Origin: a virus | Strand: one strand, 5' to 3' | IMG/VR virus record: IMGVR_UViG_3300017751_000016 | Location: 1-60,616 of that record | Length of the DNA stretch: 60,616 nucleotides | Part shown: one piece after another, positions 1-6,762 of the stretch | Numbering within the stretch: the first letter of the stretch is position 1 | How the letters are laid out: every line of letters starts with the position of its first letter | The notes under the pieces: generated by a model | Told to the model about the DNA's origin: nothing | What the model saw: only the letters and a program-made list of their open reading frames with translations | Databases searched by the model: none | Program-made: the position numbers and the translations under genes

Positions 1-72
1 AACACTGTCGGTGCTGTTGGGAAGCGCAGATGGACAACACTAGGACGCCGTTCGAATCGGAGCAGTGTTCTT
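1..72 (+). ncRNA. tRNA-like element; possible acceptor half of permuted tmRNA
   Basis: Bases 1-7 (AACACTG) pair perfectly with 63-69 (CAGTGTT) like a 7-bp acceptor stem. A D-arm-like hairpin (11-14 with 24-27) and a T-arm with the canonical loop TTCGAAT (51-57) lie inside. GGAC just before the T-arm resembles the conserved GGAC of tmRNA. There is no room for an anticodon arm (12 nt instead of 17), so this is not a normal tRNA. Its place directly upstream of the tmRNA coding piece is where a permuted ssrA gene keeps its acceptor piece. Against this, no CCA is encoded and the 3' strand pairs poorly with the coding piece 5' end (GGGGCTA). The window starts at base 1, so a true acceptor piece could lie further left. 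A decayed tRNA is the main alternative. Confidence 0.35.
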
Positions 73-77
73 CTGAT

Positions 78-227
78 GGGGCTATTCATAGATTCGACAG
101 ACAACTGAAAGCATGTGGAGAATCGACTAACGCAGAAGGTCGTTAAACTAGAAGCAAAAATATAATCGCAGCTAATGACGATTACTATGAGGGTCTACGC
201 CTAGCAGCGTAAACTTCATCGGGGTTT
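78..227 (+). ncRNA. ssrA: tmRNA coding piece (permuted, two-piece type)
   Basis: The 5' end GGGGCTATTCATAGATTCGACAG-like start (78-100) matches the conserved tmRNA beginning GGGGCTG-ATTC-GGATTCGAC. A hairpin with CGACT...GGTCG (124-141) corresponds to the pseudoknot before the tag. The resume codon is GCA at 168, preceded by ATAATC as in the usual ATAGTC-GCA context. The tag reading frame 168-212 encodes A-ANDDYYEGLRLAA and stops with TAA; the A-N-D start and L-A-A end are typical of degradation tags. The tag is followed directly by a terminator rather than by further pseudoknots and a T-arm, as expected when the gene is circularly permuted and the acceptor piece lies upstream. The product would rescue stalled ribosomes and tag proteins for ClpXP. 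Two-piece tmRNA is typical of alphaproteobacteria and has been reported in marine myophages. Confidence 0.85.
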
Positions 228-261
228 GAAGGAGCCTTGTTACCCAAGTCCTTCTTTTTTT
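228..261 (+). terminator. Rho-independent terminator after tmRNA
   Basis: GAAGGA (228-233) pairs with TCCTTC (249-254), CTTG (236-239) pairs with CAAG (245-248) inside it, and seven T follow (255-261). A competing hairpin CTTCA (214-218)/TGAAG (227-231) belongs to the 3' end of the tmRNA coding piece and overlaps the terminator stem. Confidence 0.75.
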
Positions 262-279
262 AACCAATGGAGAAAAATT

Positions 280-351
280 ATGTGGACTAAGCCAACTTAC
301 GAAAATGTACGACTCGGCTTTGAAATCACCATGTATTTCAAAACTCGTTAA
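280..351 (+). CDS. pqqA: PqqA-like PQQ precursor peptide (23 aa)
   Basis: A 23-codon gene, ATG at 280 and TAA at 349-351, with GGAG at 269-272 as ribosome binding site, 7 nt before the start. The peptide begins MWTKPTYENVRLG and continues FEITMYFKTR. It matches the PqqA family over its whole length: MW-KP at the start, the R-x-G-x-E segment, and the invariant Glu15-x3-Tyr19 pair that the radical SAM enzyme PqqE (with PqqD) cross-links and that becomes the PQQ skeleton. Known bacterial PqqA peptides are 22-24 aa, so this copy looks full length and functional. No pqqBCDE genes are visible here; the phage would feed the host pathway. PQQ serves periplasmic methanol, alcohol and sugar dehydrogenases. 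The gene lies between the tmRNA terminator and the endolysin gene. Confidence 0.85.
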   Translation: MWTKPTYENVRLGFEITMYFKTR

Positions 352-358
352 AATGCTA

Positions 359-376
359 GTGGGGTATGGGTTCCAC
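359..376 (+). other. Hairpin between pqqA and endolysin gene
   Basis: GTGGGG (359-364) can pair with TTCCAC (371-376), four Watson-Crick and two wobble pairs, loop of six. It has no T-run, so it is more likely an RNA-stability or attenuating structure than a terminator. Role unknown. Confidence 0.3.
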
Positions 377-410
377 CCTTAAAAACGGACCTTAATTAAA
401 GGATACAATC

Positions 411-986
411 ATGTATATATTAGAAGATACGCTTGCTATGTTAGGTGCAGTTTTTGTAGTAACATCAGCAAGTATGTTTGCTTATAATGAAGATGATACG
501 CCTATAGAATTAGAAGTAATAACAACGGTTGAAGAGAATTCTTCATGGTATGATCTTGCACAAAAAAATACCGAGTGTTTAGCAACGAATATTTATTTTG
601 AAGCTCGTGGTGAGTCATACGAAGGCAAGAAGGCAGTAGCTTTTGTTACTCTGAATCGTGTAGAAAGTCCTAATTTTCCTGATACCATATGTGATGTTGT
701 TTATCAAGCTCGACACTCTCGTTGGTGGAAGACAGAAAGAGATCGTCTTGTGCCGATCAAACATCAATGTCAGTTTAGCTGGTACTGTGATGGTAAATCT
801 GATTACATCAGAAACATTCACGAGTACGAAGAGTTATACAAATTAGCGAGTGAGATTATTGTCGGTAAGCATAGCGACAACACAGGCGGCGCTGATTACT
901 ATCACTCAACAAAAGTCAAGCCTGATTGGCGATTAGCATTTACAAGAACGACTAAAATAGATAAACATATATTTTATGCTGAATAA
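411..986 (+). CDS. SleB/CwlJ-like cell wall hydrolase (endolysin)
   Basis: 191 aa. The C-terminal domain from about residue 55 is a Hydrolase_2 (SleB/CwlJ) fold: CLATNIYFEARGES with the catalytic Glu64, the AFVTLNRV segment, and the late motif CQFSWYCDGKS (residues 120-130). A hydrophobic stretch at residues 7-24 looks like a signal anchor or signal-arrest sequence, so export through the Sec system is likely. The enzyme should cut peptidoglycan glycan strands at lysis; this family is common in marine T4-like phages in place of T4 lysozyme. Start chosen at 411, with AAAGGA 8 nt upstream. The stop overlaps the next gene by 11 nt. Confidence 0.85.
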   Translation: MYILEDTLAMLGAVFVVTSASMFAYNEDDTPIELEVITTVEENSSWYDLAQKNTECLATNIYFEARGESYEGKKAVAFVTLNRVESPNFPDTICDVVYQARHSRWWKTERDRLVPIKHQCQFSWYCDGKSDYIRNIHEYEELYKLASEIIVGKHSDNTGGADYYHSTKVKPDWRLAFTRTTKIDKHIFYAE

Positions 987-1653
987 TAATTTTTTATGTA
1001 ATTGGTGCGAAGGGACTGAATGGAATAATCCTGACAATGTACCAGAAGACAAATGGCCATTGGCTCAATTTGGATTAGTAGACCTGTCTACTATAGAATG
1101 TGCAAGTTGTGGAAGTAAGCCAAGACAGAGATGCTTAAAACAAACACTCGACCAGAATCGAACAACTGAATGGCAACAATACAAAACACTACAACTCAGT
1201 CCTGATTTGTTGCCGATCATCTCTCACTGGTTCAATGAGTTTGAGGTATCTGAATATAACGGTGAAAATAGTATAGATTTAGAAGATGCTAACCGACTTG
1301 ATAACACATATGATCTTATTTCCTGCATACACATATTGGAACATATAAAAAATGATACTGTTGCAATTGAAGAATTAATTCGTATATTAAAGCCGGGCGG
1401 GCAAGTGTATATAATGGTACCACAGCCTGCACTGCCATCGAATGCAATCACTAGAGACTGGGGTTATCCAGATGAAAATGATTACGGGCATTATAGAATT
1501 TACGGAAGAGATTTTAAAGATAAATTGATAAGTATTACTAAAGCTACTGCTAAACTGGATGTGTTTGAAAAAATAGATTCTTTTACATCGAAAAAAGAAT
1601 TAATTTATGTGTTGACTAAAAATGTGTTGACATCGACCTCTGATACTGTATAA
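976..1653 (+). CDS. Class I SAM-dependent methyltransferase
   Basis: 225 aa. The C-terminal half is a methyltransferase core: YDLISCIHILEHI (motif III-like, residues 112-124) followed by ILKPGGQVYIMVP, the usual post-motif strand of Methyltransf_11-type enzymes. The N-terminal part has Cys9/Cys12 and Cys40/Cys43, a possible zinc knuckle. The canonical glycine-rich motif I is weak, so the SAM site is degenerate or shifted. The substrate is unknown. The adjacent epimerase, 8 nt downstream, suggests a sugar or nucleotide-sugar acceptor. It overlaps the endolysin gene by 11 nt and is probably co-transcribed. Confidence 0.7.
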   Translation: MLNNNFLCNWCEGTEWNNPDNVPEDKWPLAQFGLVDLSTIECASCGSKPRQRCLKQTLDQNRTTEWQQYKTLQLSPDLLPIISHWFNEFEVSEYNGENSIDLEDANRLDNTYDLISCIHILEHIKNDTVAIEELIRILKPGGQVYIMVPQPALPSNAITRDWGYPDENDYGHYRIYGRDFKDKLISITKATAKLDVFEKIDSFTSKKELIYVLTKNVLTSTSDTV

Positions 1654-1661
1654 TATAATAT

Positions 1662-2525
1662 ATGAATGAAGAAAATATAGACGCAAGAATAGTAGTTACA
1701 GGTGGTTGTGGATTCATAGGATCTCACCTAGTGTATCGTCTTGCTGAGATTGGATTTGATGTCACTGTTGTAGATGATATGCGACAAGGAGATTATGTAT
1801 TTGATCTTCCCAATGTCAGATATATCTTTGAAGATGTTGCTTGGTGTGATCTTACTGAACGAATGCCACGACCTCTTGCTATCATACATTTAGCAAACAG
1901 TCCTAGAGTTCGCAGATCACTTGAAGAGCCAAGAGACACTATTGACAATAACATCACCACAACTACGGCTGTGTGTGATTGGGCAAGACACTGGCAGACA
2001 TTCTTGTTCTTTGCGACATCTTCTAGCACACAGTATAAAGAATCGGTTAATCCTTACACATGGAGCAAAGCAGCGTGTGAAGGTATTTTAGATTTGTATG
2101 AAGAACTTTATGATTTAAAGTTTATGAAAATGTTCTTCTACAATGTGTATGGACCAGGAGAAGCAGACTATGGTCCATACAGTACAGTAATAAGAAAGTT
2201 TAAGAAAGACTATTTGGCGGGTGATTCTCTCACTATTTTCGGCAACGGAAGCAAAGAAAGAGACTTCACTCATGTAGATGATGTTGTACAAGGCATACTG
2301 CAACTGTTAGTAGATGAAAGACACCTGAAAGAAGTACACTTCGGTAAAGGTGATCCCAAGACTATAATATCAATTGCTCAAGCATTTAACACTTCAATCG
2401 TTCACAGTTTTGATAAACCAGGTGAAGCGCAGACTACTATCTGTAAAACACCTTACATAGAATGTCCTAATGATGTCCTCAGTTACATAGATAATTGGGT
2501 GAAGGAGAACAAGATTGACAATTAG
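1662..2525 (+). CDS. NAD-dependent nucleotide-sugar epimerase/dehydratase
   Basis: 287 aa, extended short-chain dehydrogenase family. It has the NAD-binding motif GGCGFIGSHL (residues 14-23), the acidic end of strand 2 (VVDDMRQG), the catalytic Tyr-x3-Lys (YTWSK), and FYNVYGPGE, the substrate-side motif of GalE/RmlB-like enzymes. At under 300 aa it is short for the family, but all core motifs are present. It would make or interconvert UDP/TDP sugars in the cytoplasm, and could supply the many glycosyltransferases encoded further along. No clear Shine-Dalgarno is visible before ATG 1662. Confidence 0.85.
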   Translation: MNEENIDARIVVTGGCGFIGSHLVYRLAEIGFDVTVVDDMRQGDYVFDLPNVRYIFEDVAWCDLTERMPRPLAIIHLANSPRVRRSLEEPRDTIDNNITTTTAVCDWARHWQTFLFFATSSSTQYKESVNPYTWSKAACEGILDLYEELYDLKFMKMFFYNVYGPGEADYGPYSTVIRKFKKDYLAGDSLTIFGNGSKERDFTHVDDVVQGILQLLVDERHLKEVHFGKGDPKTIISIAQAFNTSIVHSFDKPGEAQTTICKTPYIECPNDVLSYIDNWVKENKIDN

Positions 2526-2805
2526 AGTAGTAAACGAATTTATGGCAAACTCAGAAAAACTTACAGATGTTTTTATCATCACAAAAAAATTCAATACGGC
2601 CGCTGAATTCTCACAGCACATTGAACGCAAAGCAATTCATACGAAATCGTCCTGTATTGACGTTCTTATTGAATATTGTACAAAAAATGATGTTGAAATC
2701 GAAAGTGCCAATAAGTTAATTAGTACCAGTCTCAAAGAAAAGATACAAGCAGAAGCGCAAGAACTCAATCTTCTTAAGGTAAAATCTAATAAACTACCCT
2801 TTTAA
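2515..2805 (+). CDS. gp33: Late-transcription coactivator, gp33-like
   Basis: 96 aa. The core, FNTAAEFSQHIERKAI...IDVLIEYCTKNDVEIESANKLIS...LKEKIQAEAQELNLL, is the pattern of the T4-like late-promoter accessory protein gp33, which bridges the host RNA polymerase beta-flap and the sliding clamp. Position just upstream of gp59 and gp32 is the T4 order 33-59-32. The start is probably TTG 2515, 8 nt after GGAG (2503-2506); ATG 2541 has no ribosome site. Exact late promoters across the window fit a working gp33. Confidence 0.75.
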   Translation: MTIRVVNEFMANSEKLTDVFIITKKFNTAAEFSQHIERKAIHTKSSCIDVLIEYCTKNDVEIESANKLISTSLKEKIQAEAQELNLLKVKSNKLPF

Positions 2806-2806
2806 T

Positions 2807-3406
2807 ATGGAACCATTTGAAGTTTTTAGAATATATCTGTCTTTAAAGTTGCATTTTACAACTAAAGAGTATGATATCACGCAAACAAAAGGCGCTGTTA
2901 GAGGCAAGAAGGAAACTTTTTTAAAAAGAAAAGACCTTACCTCTATCCGCAAATTGGCGAGAGACTACACTAAAGAACAAATTATAGACATTCTTGTTGC
3001 CAATTTTTCACAGGGTGATAGATGGGGTGGAATATTTGATTCATCTTGTCTAGAAACTTATAAAAAGTGGTTGACAAACAAGCGCAAAATGTTGTATAAT
3101 TTTAATAATGATCTTGATTTAATTCTTACTAGAATGGAAAAAGAAGAAATCAAATCAGCAATATCAGAAGGCACACATCCTTTAATTTTTAGAATGTATA
3201 TGGGTCGTGAAATAAGTTTGGACAGCATGGTAATGATAGAAAAGCTTAGACCCTTTGTTGAAGAATATTATGATGATTTTGTCTTACAGGATATATGTCT
3301 TTTGATATTAAAGTATAAACCCTTTATCAAATTTGATAAAGATAAAATTAACGCTAAACACATGGAGCAACTAAATTTAGTTTACGGCGATGAGCAAATC
3401 AAATAA
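2807..3406 (+). CDS. gp59: DNA helicase loader gp59
   Basis: 199 aa. The N-terminal MEPFEVFRIYLSLKLHFTTKEYDITQTKGAVRGKKETFLKRKD and the central FSQGDRWGGIF match the gp59 family, which loads the gp41 helicase onto gp32-coated forked DNA. It starts 2 nt after gp33 and stands upstream of gp32, as in T4. The helicase itself is outside this window. Confidence 0.85.
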   Translation: MEPFEVFRIYLSLKLHFTTKEYDITQTKGAVRGKKETFLKRKDLTSIRKLARDYTKEQIIDILVANFSQGDRWGGIFDSSCLETYKKWLTNKRKMLYNFNNDLDLILTRMEKEEIKSAISEGTHPLIFRMYMGREISLDSMVMIEKLRPFVEEYYDDFVLQDICLLILKYKPFIKFDKDKINAKHMEQLNLVYGDEQIK

Positions 3407-3542
3407 GTTTAGACCGCAAGAAAAACGCATCAAGCGTGTAGGGAAAAAGCCTGGCAAGAATATTGACAGGGAATTAAAGAATATAAATAAGATTGATACA
3501 TCAAAGCTGGACGATGTGTTTGAAAATTTATATACGAAGTAA
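3390..3542 (+). CDS. Small basic protein, unknown
   Basis: 50 aa, ATG at 3390, TAA at 3540-3542. It starts MSKSNKFRPQEKRIKRVGKK and is rich in Lys/Arg (about one third in the first 25 residues), with a more acidic C-terminus. It overlaps the end of gp59 by 17 nt and fills the gap before gp32, so it is likely translated from the same transcript. The basic N-terminus could bind nucleic acid; no family recognised. Confidence 0.55.
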   Translation: MSKSNKFRPQEKRIKRVGKKPGKNIDRELKNINKIDTSKLDDVFENLYTK

Positions 3543-3580
3543 TACAACGCAATATAACGCAATACAATCTATACAACGCA
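3541..3580 (+). repeat. Short direct repeats in the gp32 leader
   Basis: Three close copies of AATACAACGC: 3541-3550, 3551-3560 (AATATAACGC) and 3570-3579, with a fourth partial copy AATACAATCT at 3561. They lie in an unstructured A-rich leader just before the gp32 ribosome site (AGGAG, 3585-3589). In T4, gp32 represses its own translation by binding an unstructured leader; these repeats are a plausible operator (inference). Confidence 0.5.
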
Positions 3581-3596
3581 TACTAGGAGAAAATAT

Positions 3597-4514
3597 ATGT
3601 CGTTTAATTCACTATCCGATCTACGCAAGGCCCGTGGCAACTTCGATTCACTTATGAAAGAAGTTGAAAAACTTGATACACCTCAGCAAAGCAATCGAGG
3701 CGATGATCGAGAATGGAAACCTACGGTAGACCAAGCAGGTAATGGCTATGCTGTTATTCGCTTTCTTCCTGCACCACAAGGCGAAGATATGCCTTGGTCA
3801 CAACTTTGGAATCACGGATTTCAAGGACCATCTGGTAAGTGGTACATCGAAAACTCACTTACTACACTCAAGCAAACTGACCCTGTATCAGAACTCAATT
3901 CAGAGCTTTGGAACAGCGGTGTAGAAGCTAACAAAGAAGTTGCTCGTAAGCAGAAGCGCCGACTATCATATTACGCTAACATTCTTGTAGTAGAGGATTC
4001 TGGCAATCCTGCTAACAACGGCAAAGTGTTCTTGTACAAGTTTGGCAAGAAAATCTTTGACAAAATCAAAGACGCTATGCAGCCCGAGTTTCAAGACGAA
4101 GATCCAATGAATCCTTTTGACTTCTGGGATGGTGCTAACTTCAAGCTGAAGATTCGTCAAGTAGAAGGCTATCGCAACTACGACAAGTCTGAGTTCTCGG
4201 CAGTTAGTCCTGTGTCTGACTCTGATGAAGAGATTGAAGCAATCTGGAACAAGCAGCATTCACTTGCTGAAATCATTGCTCCTTCTAACTTCAAGTCGTA
4301 TGATGAACTGAAGAAGAAGCTTGACTTTGTTCTTGGATCAGCATCACGAGTAGGCACAGCAGAAAGCATTTCAGCTACTACTGGCGACTTGGCAGACGAT
4401 GCGTTTCTAAAGGATGTTACGACAGCGGTTGAAAGCAGACAACAAACTGCGATTGATACAGATGACACCGATGACACCATGTCATACTTTGCTAAACTAG
4501 CACAAGATGACTAG
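3597..4514 (+). CDS. gp32: Single-stranded DNA binding protein gp32
   Basis: 305 aa. The N-terminus is basic (LRKARGNFDSL, the LAST-like region). The core contains YAVIRFLPAP, PWSQLWNHGFQGPSGKWYIENSLTT and RRLSYYANILVVED, typical of marine T4-like gp32. The C-terminus is strongly acidic (DTDDTDDTMSYFAKLAQDD), as needed to contact helicase loader and polymerase. The His/Cys zinc ligands of T4 gp32 are absent, as in cyanophage homologues. It coats ssDNA in replication, recombination and repair. Strong ribosome site AGGAG before the start; ends at a shared bidirectional terminator. Confidence 0.93.
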   Translation: MSFNSLSDLRKARGNFDSLMKEVEKLDTPQQSNRGDDREWKPTVDQAGNGYAVIRFLPAPQGEDMPWSQLWNHGFQGPSGKWYIENSLTTLKQTDPVSELNSELWNSGVEANKEVARKQKRRLSYYANILVVEDSGNPANNGKVFLYKFGKKIFDKIKDAMQPEFQDEDPMNPFDFWDGANFKLKIRQVEGYRNYDKSEFSAVSPVSDSDEEIEAIWNKQHSLAEIIAPSNFKSYDELKKKLDFVLGSASRVGTAESISATTGDLADDAFLKDVTTAVESRQQTAIDTDDTDDTMSYFAKLAQDD

Positions 4515-4531
4515 TCAATAGTCTGTAATAG

Positions 4532-4556
4532 AAAAAGGGGCTTTGCCCCTTTTTTG
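4532..4556. terminator. Bidirectional terminator between gp32 and tape-measure gene
   Basis: AAAAAGGGGC-TTT-GCCCCTTTTTT: 5-bp GC stem flanked by A-run and T-run, so it can stop transcription from both sides of this convergent gene pair. Confidence 0.85.
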
Positions 4557-6587
4557 TTATCTAGTTCCATTCGATTTGAATTGTGCCAACGAACTGCTGT
4601 TTTCTCTACTTGAAGAAGGATTTACGATTATTGGTTGTTGACTTCCACCACCTCCACCACTCGTATTGTTATTTGTAGTATTGTAAATATTTGTAATATT
4701 ATTTGTAGTAGCATTTCCAGCAGCATCAGTCATATTTGCAACAGCATCCGCAGTTGGTGTAACCGAAACTTGCGCTTCCTGTGAATTTGGCATAATTTCA
4801 GCTGAGGTTTGATTTACAGGAGGCTTTTCTGTGACTCCAAATCTAGATTCATCAGCTTGATTGAAAGCCGAACTTTGTACACTTGGAGCAACAGTAGTAG
4901 AATCTCCACCGCCGTCTAGCTGGCTAAGTCTTTCTAATACTCGGTTAGTATCTTTTTCTGATAGATCATCGTCAGCAAGTATAGCATTTAGTTGAGCCGT
5001 GTCAGAAGTTTCTTTAAGTATATCAGGATTAATTTTACTTTTTCCTACCCAGTTCTTGTTGTACAATCCACTGTCTTCTGCTGCTTCTAGTGCGGCTTCA
5101 CCTGATGTAGTCGTGGCTGCATCACCTATCATTTCTCCAGCTTTATTTCCCATAAAATAACCTGCTACACCACCAATAGCACCACCTACTACTCCGCCGA
5201 TAACTGTGCCAACTCCAGGAACAATTGATCCCAAAGCAGCGCCCATAGTAGCACCGGTAGATCCCATTGCTAAAGAACCAGCAAGCCCACCAGTCGCTGC
5301 CGTCACTGCTTCTACTTTACCCGAAGTTTCATCTTGCTCCGTGAACATCTGACCAGTTTCTTCATTTATTGCACCAGATTCAACCAGCTGATCGGCTGCG
5401 TTGTAATCTTGGTATCCCTCATACACAGAACCTGCTACTGCTAATGGTATTGCTGCCTTACTTGCAATTCTTCCTACACCACCTAGAACTTTACTGGTAG
5501 TACTGGCGCTACGAGCAACATCGTCAGCTACGTTTGTTGCTTGTATAGCAGGAAAGCCTCTAGATGCGTTTATTTTGTTTATTCTAGAGTTCTTCGCTGC
5601 GCCCTGTAATGGCTTGCCGTTTATATCTAGAAGATCGTCAGGCGAAATGGCAGGTGTCTTTCCTGTAATTCTGCTTCTCATTCTCTGAAAAAGATTTGCT
5701 TTTTTTGGACCTCCTGTCATTCCAGGAAGAAAAGATGGTAATCCAAAACCACCACCACTATCTTCTGACATCTTTTTCAATTCTGCTAAAATTTGCTCAA
5801 GAAGTTCTACTTTTTTATTATCTAGGGATTCTCTATCAATACCAGAAACAAACGTGTTGCCCCCTTCTGCATTCTTTTCAATTGCTGATGAAGATGGAGT
5901 ATCGGCTTCTGTTGGTGTAACTCCAAGCTGTTCTACCGAGTTAGCCATTCCACCGATCTGTGCCTTATTCTCCTGTTCAGTTTCTACATCTTCTTTTTGC
6001 CTCTTTATGACAGTATTCGCAGAAGGTTTTAAGCCAAACATTTTTTCCATAGTAAATGCTTGTTTAAAGGAATCTTTGAATCCAAGACCCTCGTCTGTTT
6101 TCATCAATTTTCGCCATGCGGTGCCACCTACACTTCCTCGACCTACATCACTGGCTAAAGTCTTTTGAGCTTTATCTAAACCAAATTTTTCTACTAGTTC
6201 ATCACCTTGATCGCCGGCAGCACTTCTTATTCTTTCTACTTGTTTTATTAAGTCTTTGATGGCAGCTACGCTTGCTTTGCCTGTTTGTTGCTGCGCCGCT
6301 GCCATTTTTTTCATGAGAGACGCCAATTCTTTCTTTGTTTCATCGCCCTGGTTTTCAATTATGTTTTGTATATCTATTGTATTTTTGCCTAAGCTTTTGG
6401 CGATATCAGAAGAGACCTGAGAAATTTTATTTGTTTTTATTCCTGCTGACCTGCCCACATTCATTGCCGATCTAATATTAGTACTAAGTGCCTCTGCACC
6501 ATCACTAGTAAAGCGACCAGTTGTCGTGTCTCTTACTGACCCGCCGTTAAAACTTGGGTCTAGTACATTTTTAGATACTCTAAGCAT
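4557..6587 (-). CDS. Tape-measure-like tail protein (gp29 position)
   Basis: 676 aa. The N-terminal third is helical and rich in Lys/Glu/Gln (residues 50-130), followed by a low-complexity middle. A long Gly/Ala/Val hydrophobic block (about 425-480, ...GSIVPGVGTVIGGVVGGAIGGVAGYFMG...) looks like membrane-penetrating helices, and the C-terminus is Asn/Ser/Gly-rich (NNITNIYNTTNNN, SGGGGGS). Length is close to T4 gp29 (590 aa) and it follows the gp26-gp51 pair directly (TAATG overlap), as a tape-measure gene follows its chaperones. It probably sets tail length inside the tube and may form a channel at DNA ejection. Direct sequence likeness to gp29 is not evident, so the call rests on position and architecture. 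Confidence 0.6.
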   Translation of the reverse strand: MLRVSKNVLDPSFNGGSVRDTTTGRFTSDGAEALSTNIRSAMNVGRSAGIKTNKISQVSSDIAKSLGKNTIDIQNIIENQGDETKKELASLMKKMAAAQQQTGKASVAAIKDLIKQVERIRSAAGDQGDELVEKFGLDKAQKTLASDVGRGSVGGTAWRKLMKTDEGLGFKDSFKQAFTMEKMFGLKPSANTVIKRQKEDVETEQENKAQIGGMANSVEQLGVTPTEADTPSSSAIEKNAEGGNTFVSGIDRESLDNKKVELLEQILAELKKMSEDSGGGFGLPSFLPGMTGGPKKANLFQRMRSRITGKTPAISPDDLLDINGKPLQGAAKNSRINKINASRGFPAIQATNVADDVARSASTTSKVLGGVGRIASKAAIPLAVAGSVYEGYQDYNAADQLVESGAINEETGQMFTEQDETSGKVEAVTAATGGLAGSLAMGSTGATMGAALGSIVPGVGTVIGGVVGGAIGGVAGYFMGNKAGEMIGDAATTTSGEAALEAAEDSGLYNKNWVGKSKINPDILKETSDTAQLNAILADDDLSEKDTNRVLERLSQLDGGGDSTTVAPSVQSSAFNQADESRFGVTEKPPVNQTSAEIMPNSQEAQVSVTPTADAVANMTDAAGNATTNNITNIYNTTNNNTSGGGGGSQQPIIVNPSSSRENSSSLAQFKSNGTR

Positions 6588-6745
6588 TATTGATTACTCT
6601 TTTGTTTGTCCGCTTTTTTCTTTAAATGTGTTATTAGCATGCCAACATAAACTTCTCTTTCCCAAGGCATCATATTTTCTAACTCGGTTAAACTGTAATG
6701 ATGCTCTTGCATTAACAAAAAATTCGTTTTGTAATAATTTTCCAT
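6587..6745 (-). CDS. gp51: gp51-like baseplate hub assembly protein / tail chaperone
   Basis: 52 aa, ATG at 6745 and TAA at 6589-6587: MENYYKTNFLLMQEHHYSL then TELENMMPWEREVYVGMLITHLKKK. The (L/M)-E-x-M-x-PWER-x-(V/I)-Y segment is the mark of the small baseplate hub assembly proteins found after gp26. A longer ORF in another frame (6594-6788) covers the same DNA but has no such motif. There is no Shine-Dalgarno before the ATG. The reading frame is open upstream and joins gp26 through a slippery TTTTTTC, so it may be made as a gp26-gp51 fusion. Its stop overlaps the start of the tape-measure-like gene (TAATG). Confidence 0.7.
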   Translation of the reverse strand: MENYYKTNFLLMQEHHYSLTELENMMPWEREVYVGMLITHLKKKADKQKSNQ

Positions 6746-6762
6746 CGAATCTTGAGAAAGAG

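Noticed and set aside
1-72. Functional canonical tRNA
   Set aside because: Acceptor, D- and T-arms can be drawn, but the anticodon arm cannot; kept only as a tRNA-like element.
3597-4514. Loss of zinc site as sign of a defective gp32
   Set aside because: Marine T4-like gp32 proteins commonly lack the T4 zinc ligands; the rest of the protein is intact.
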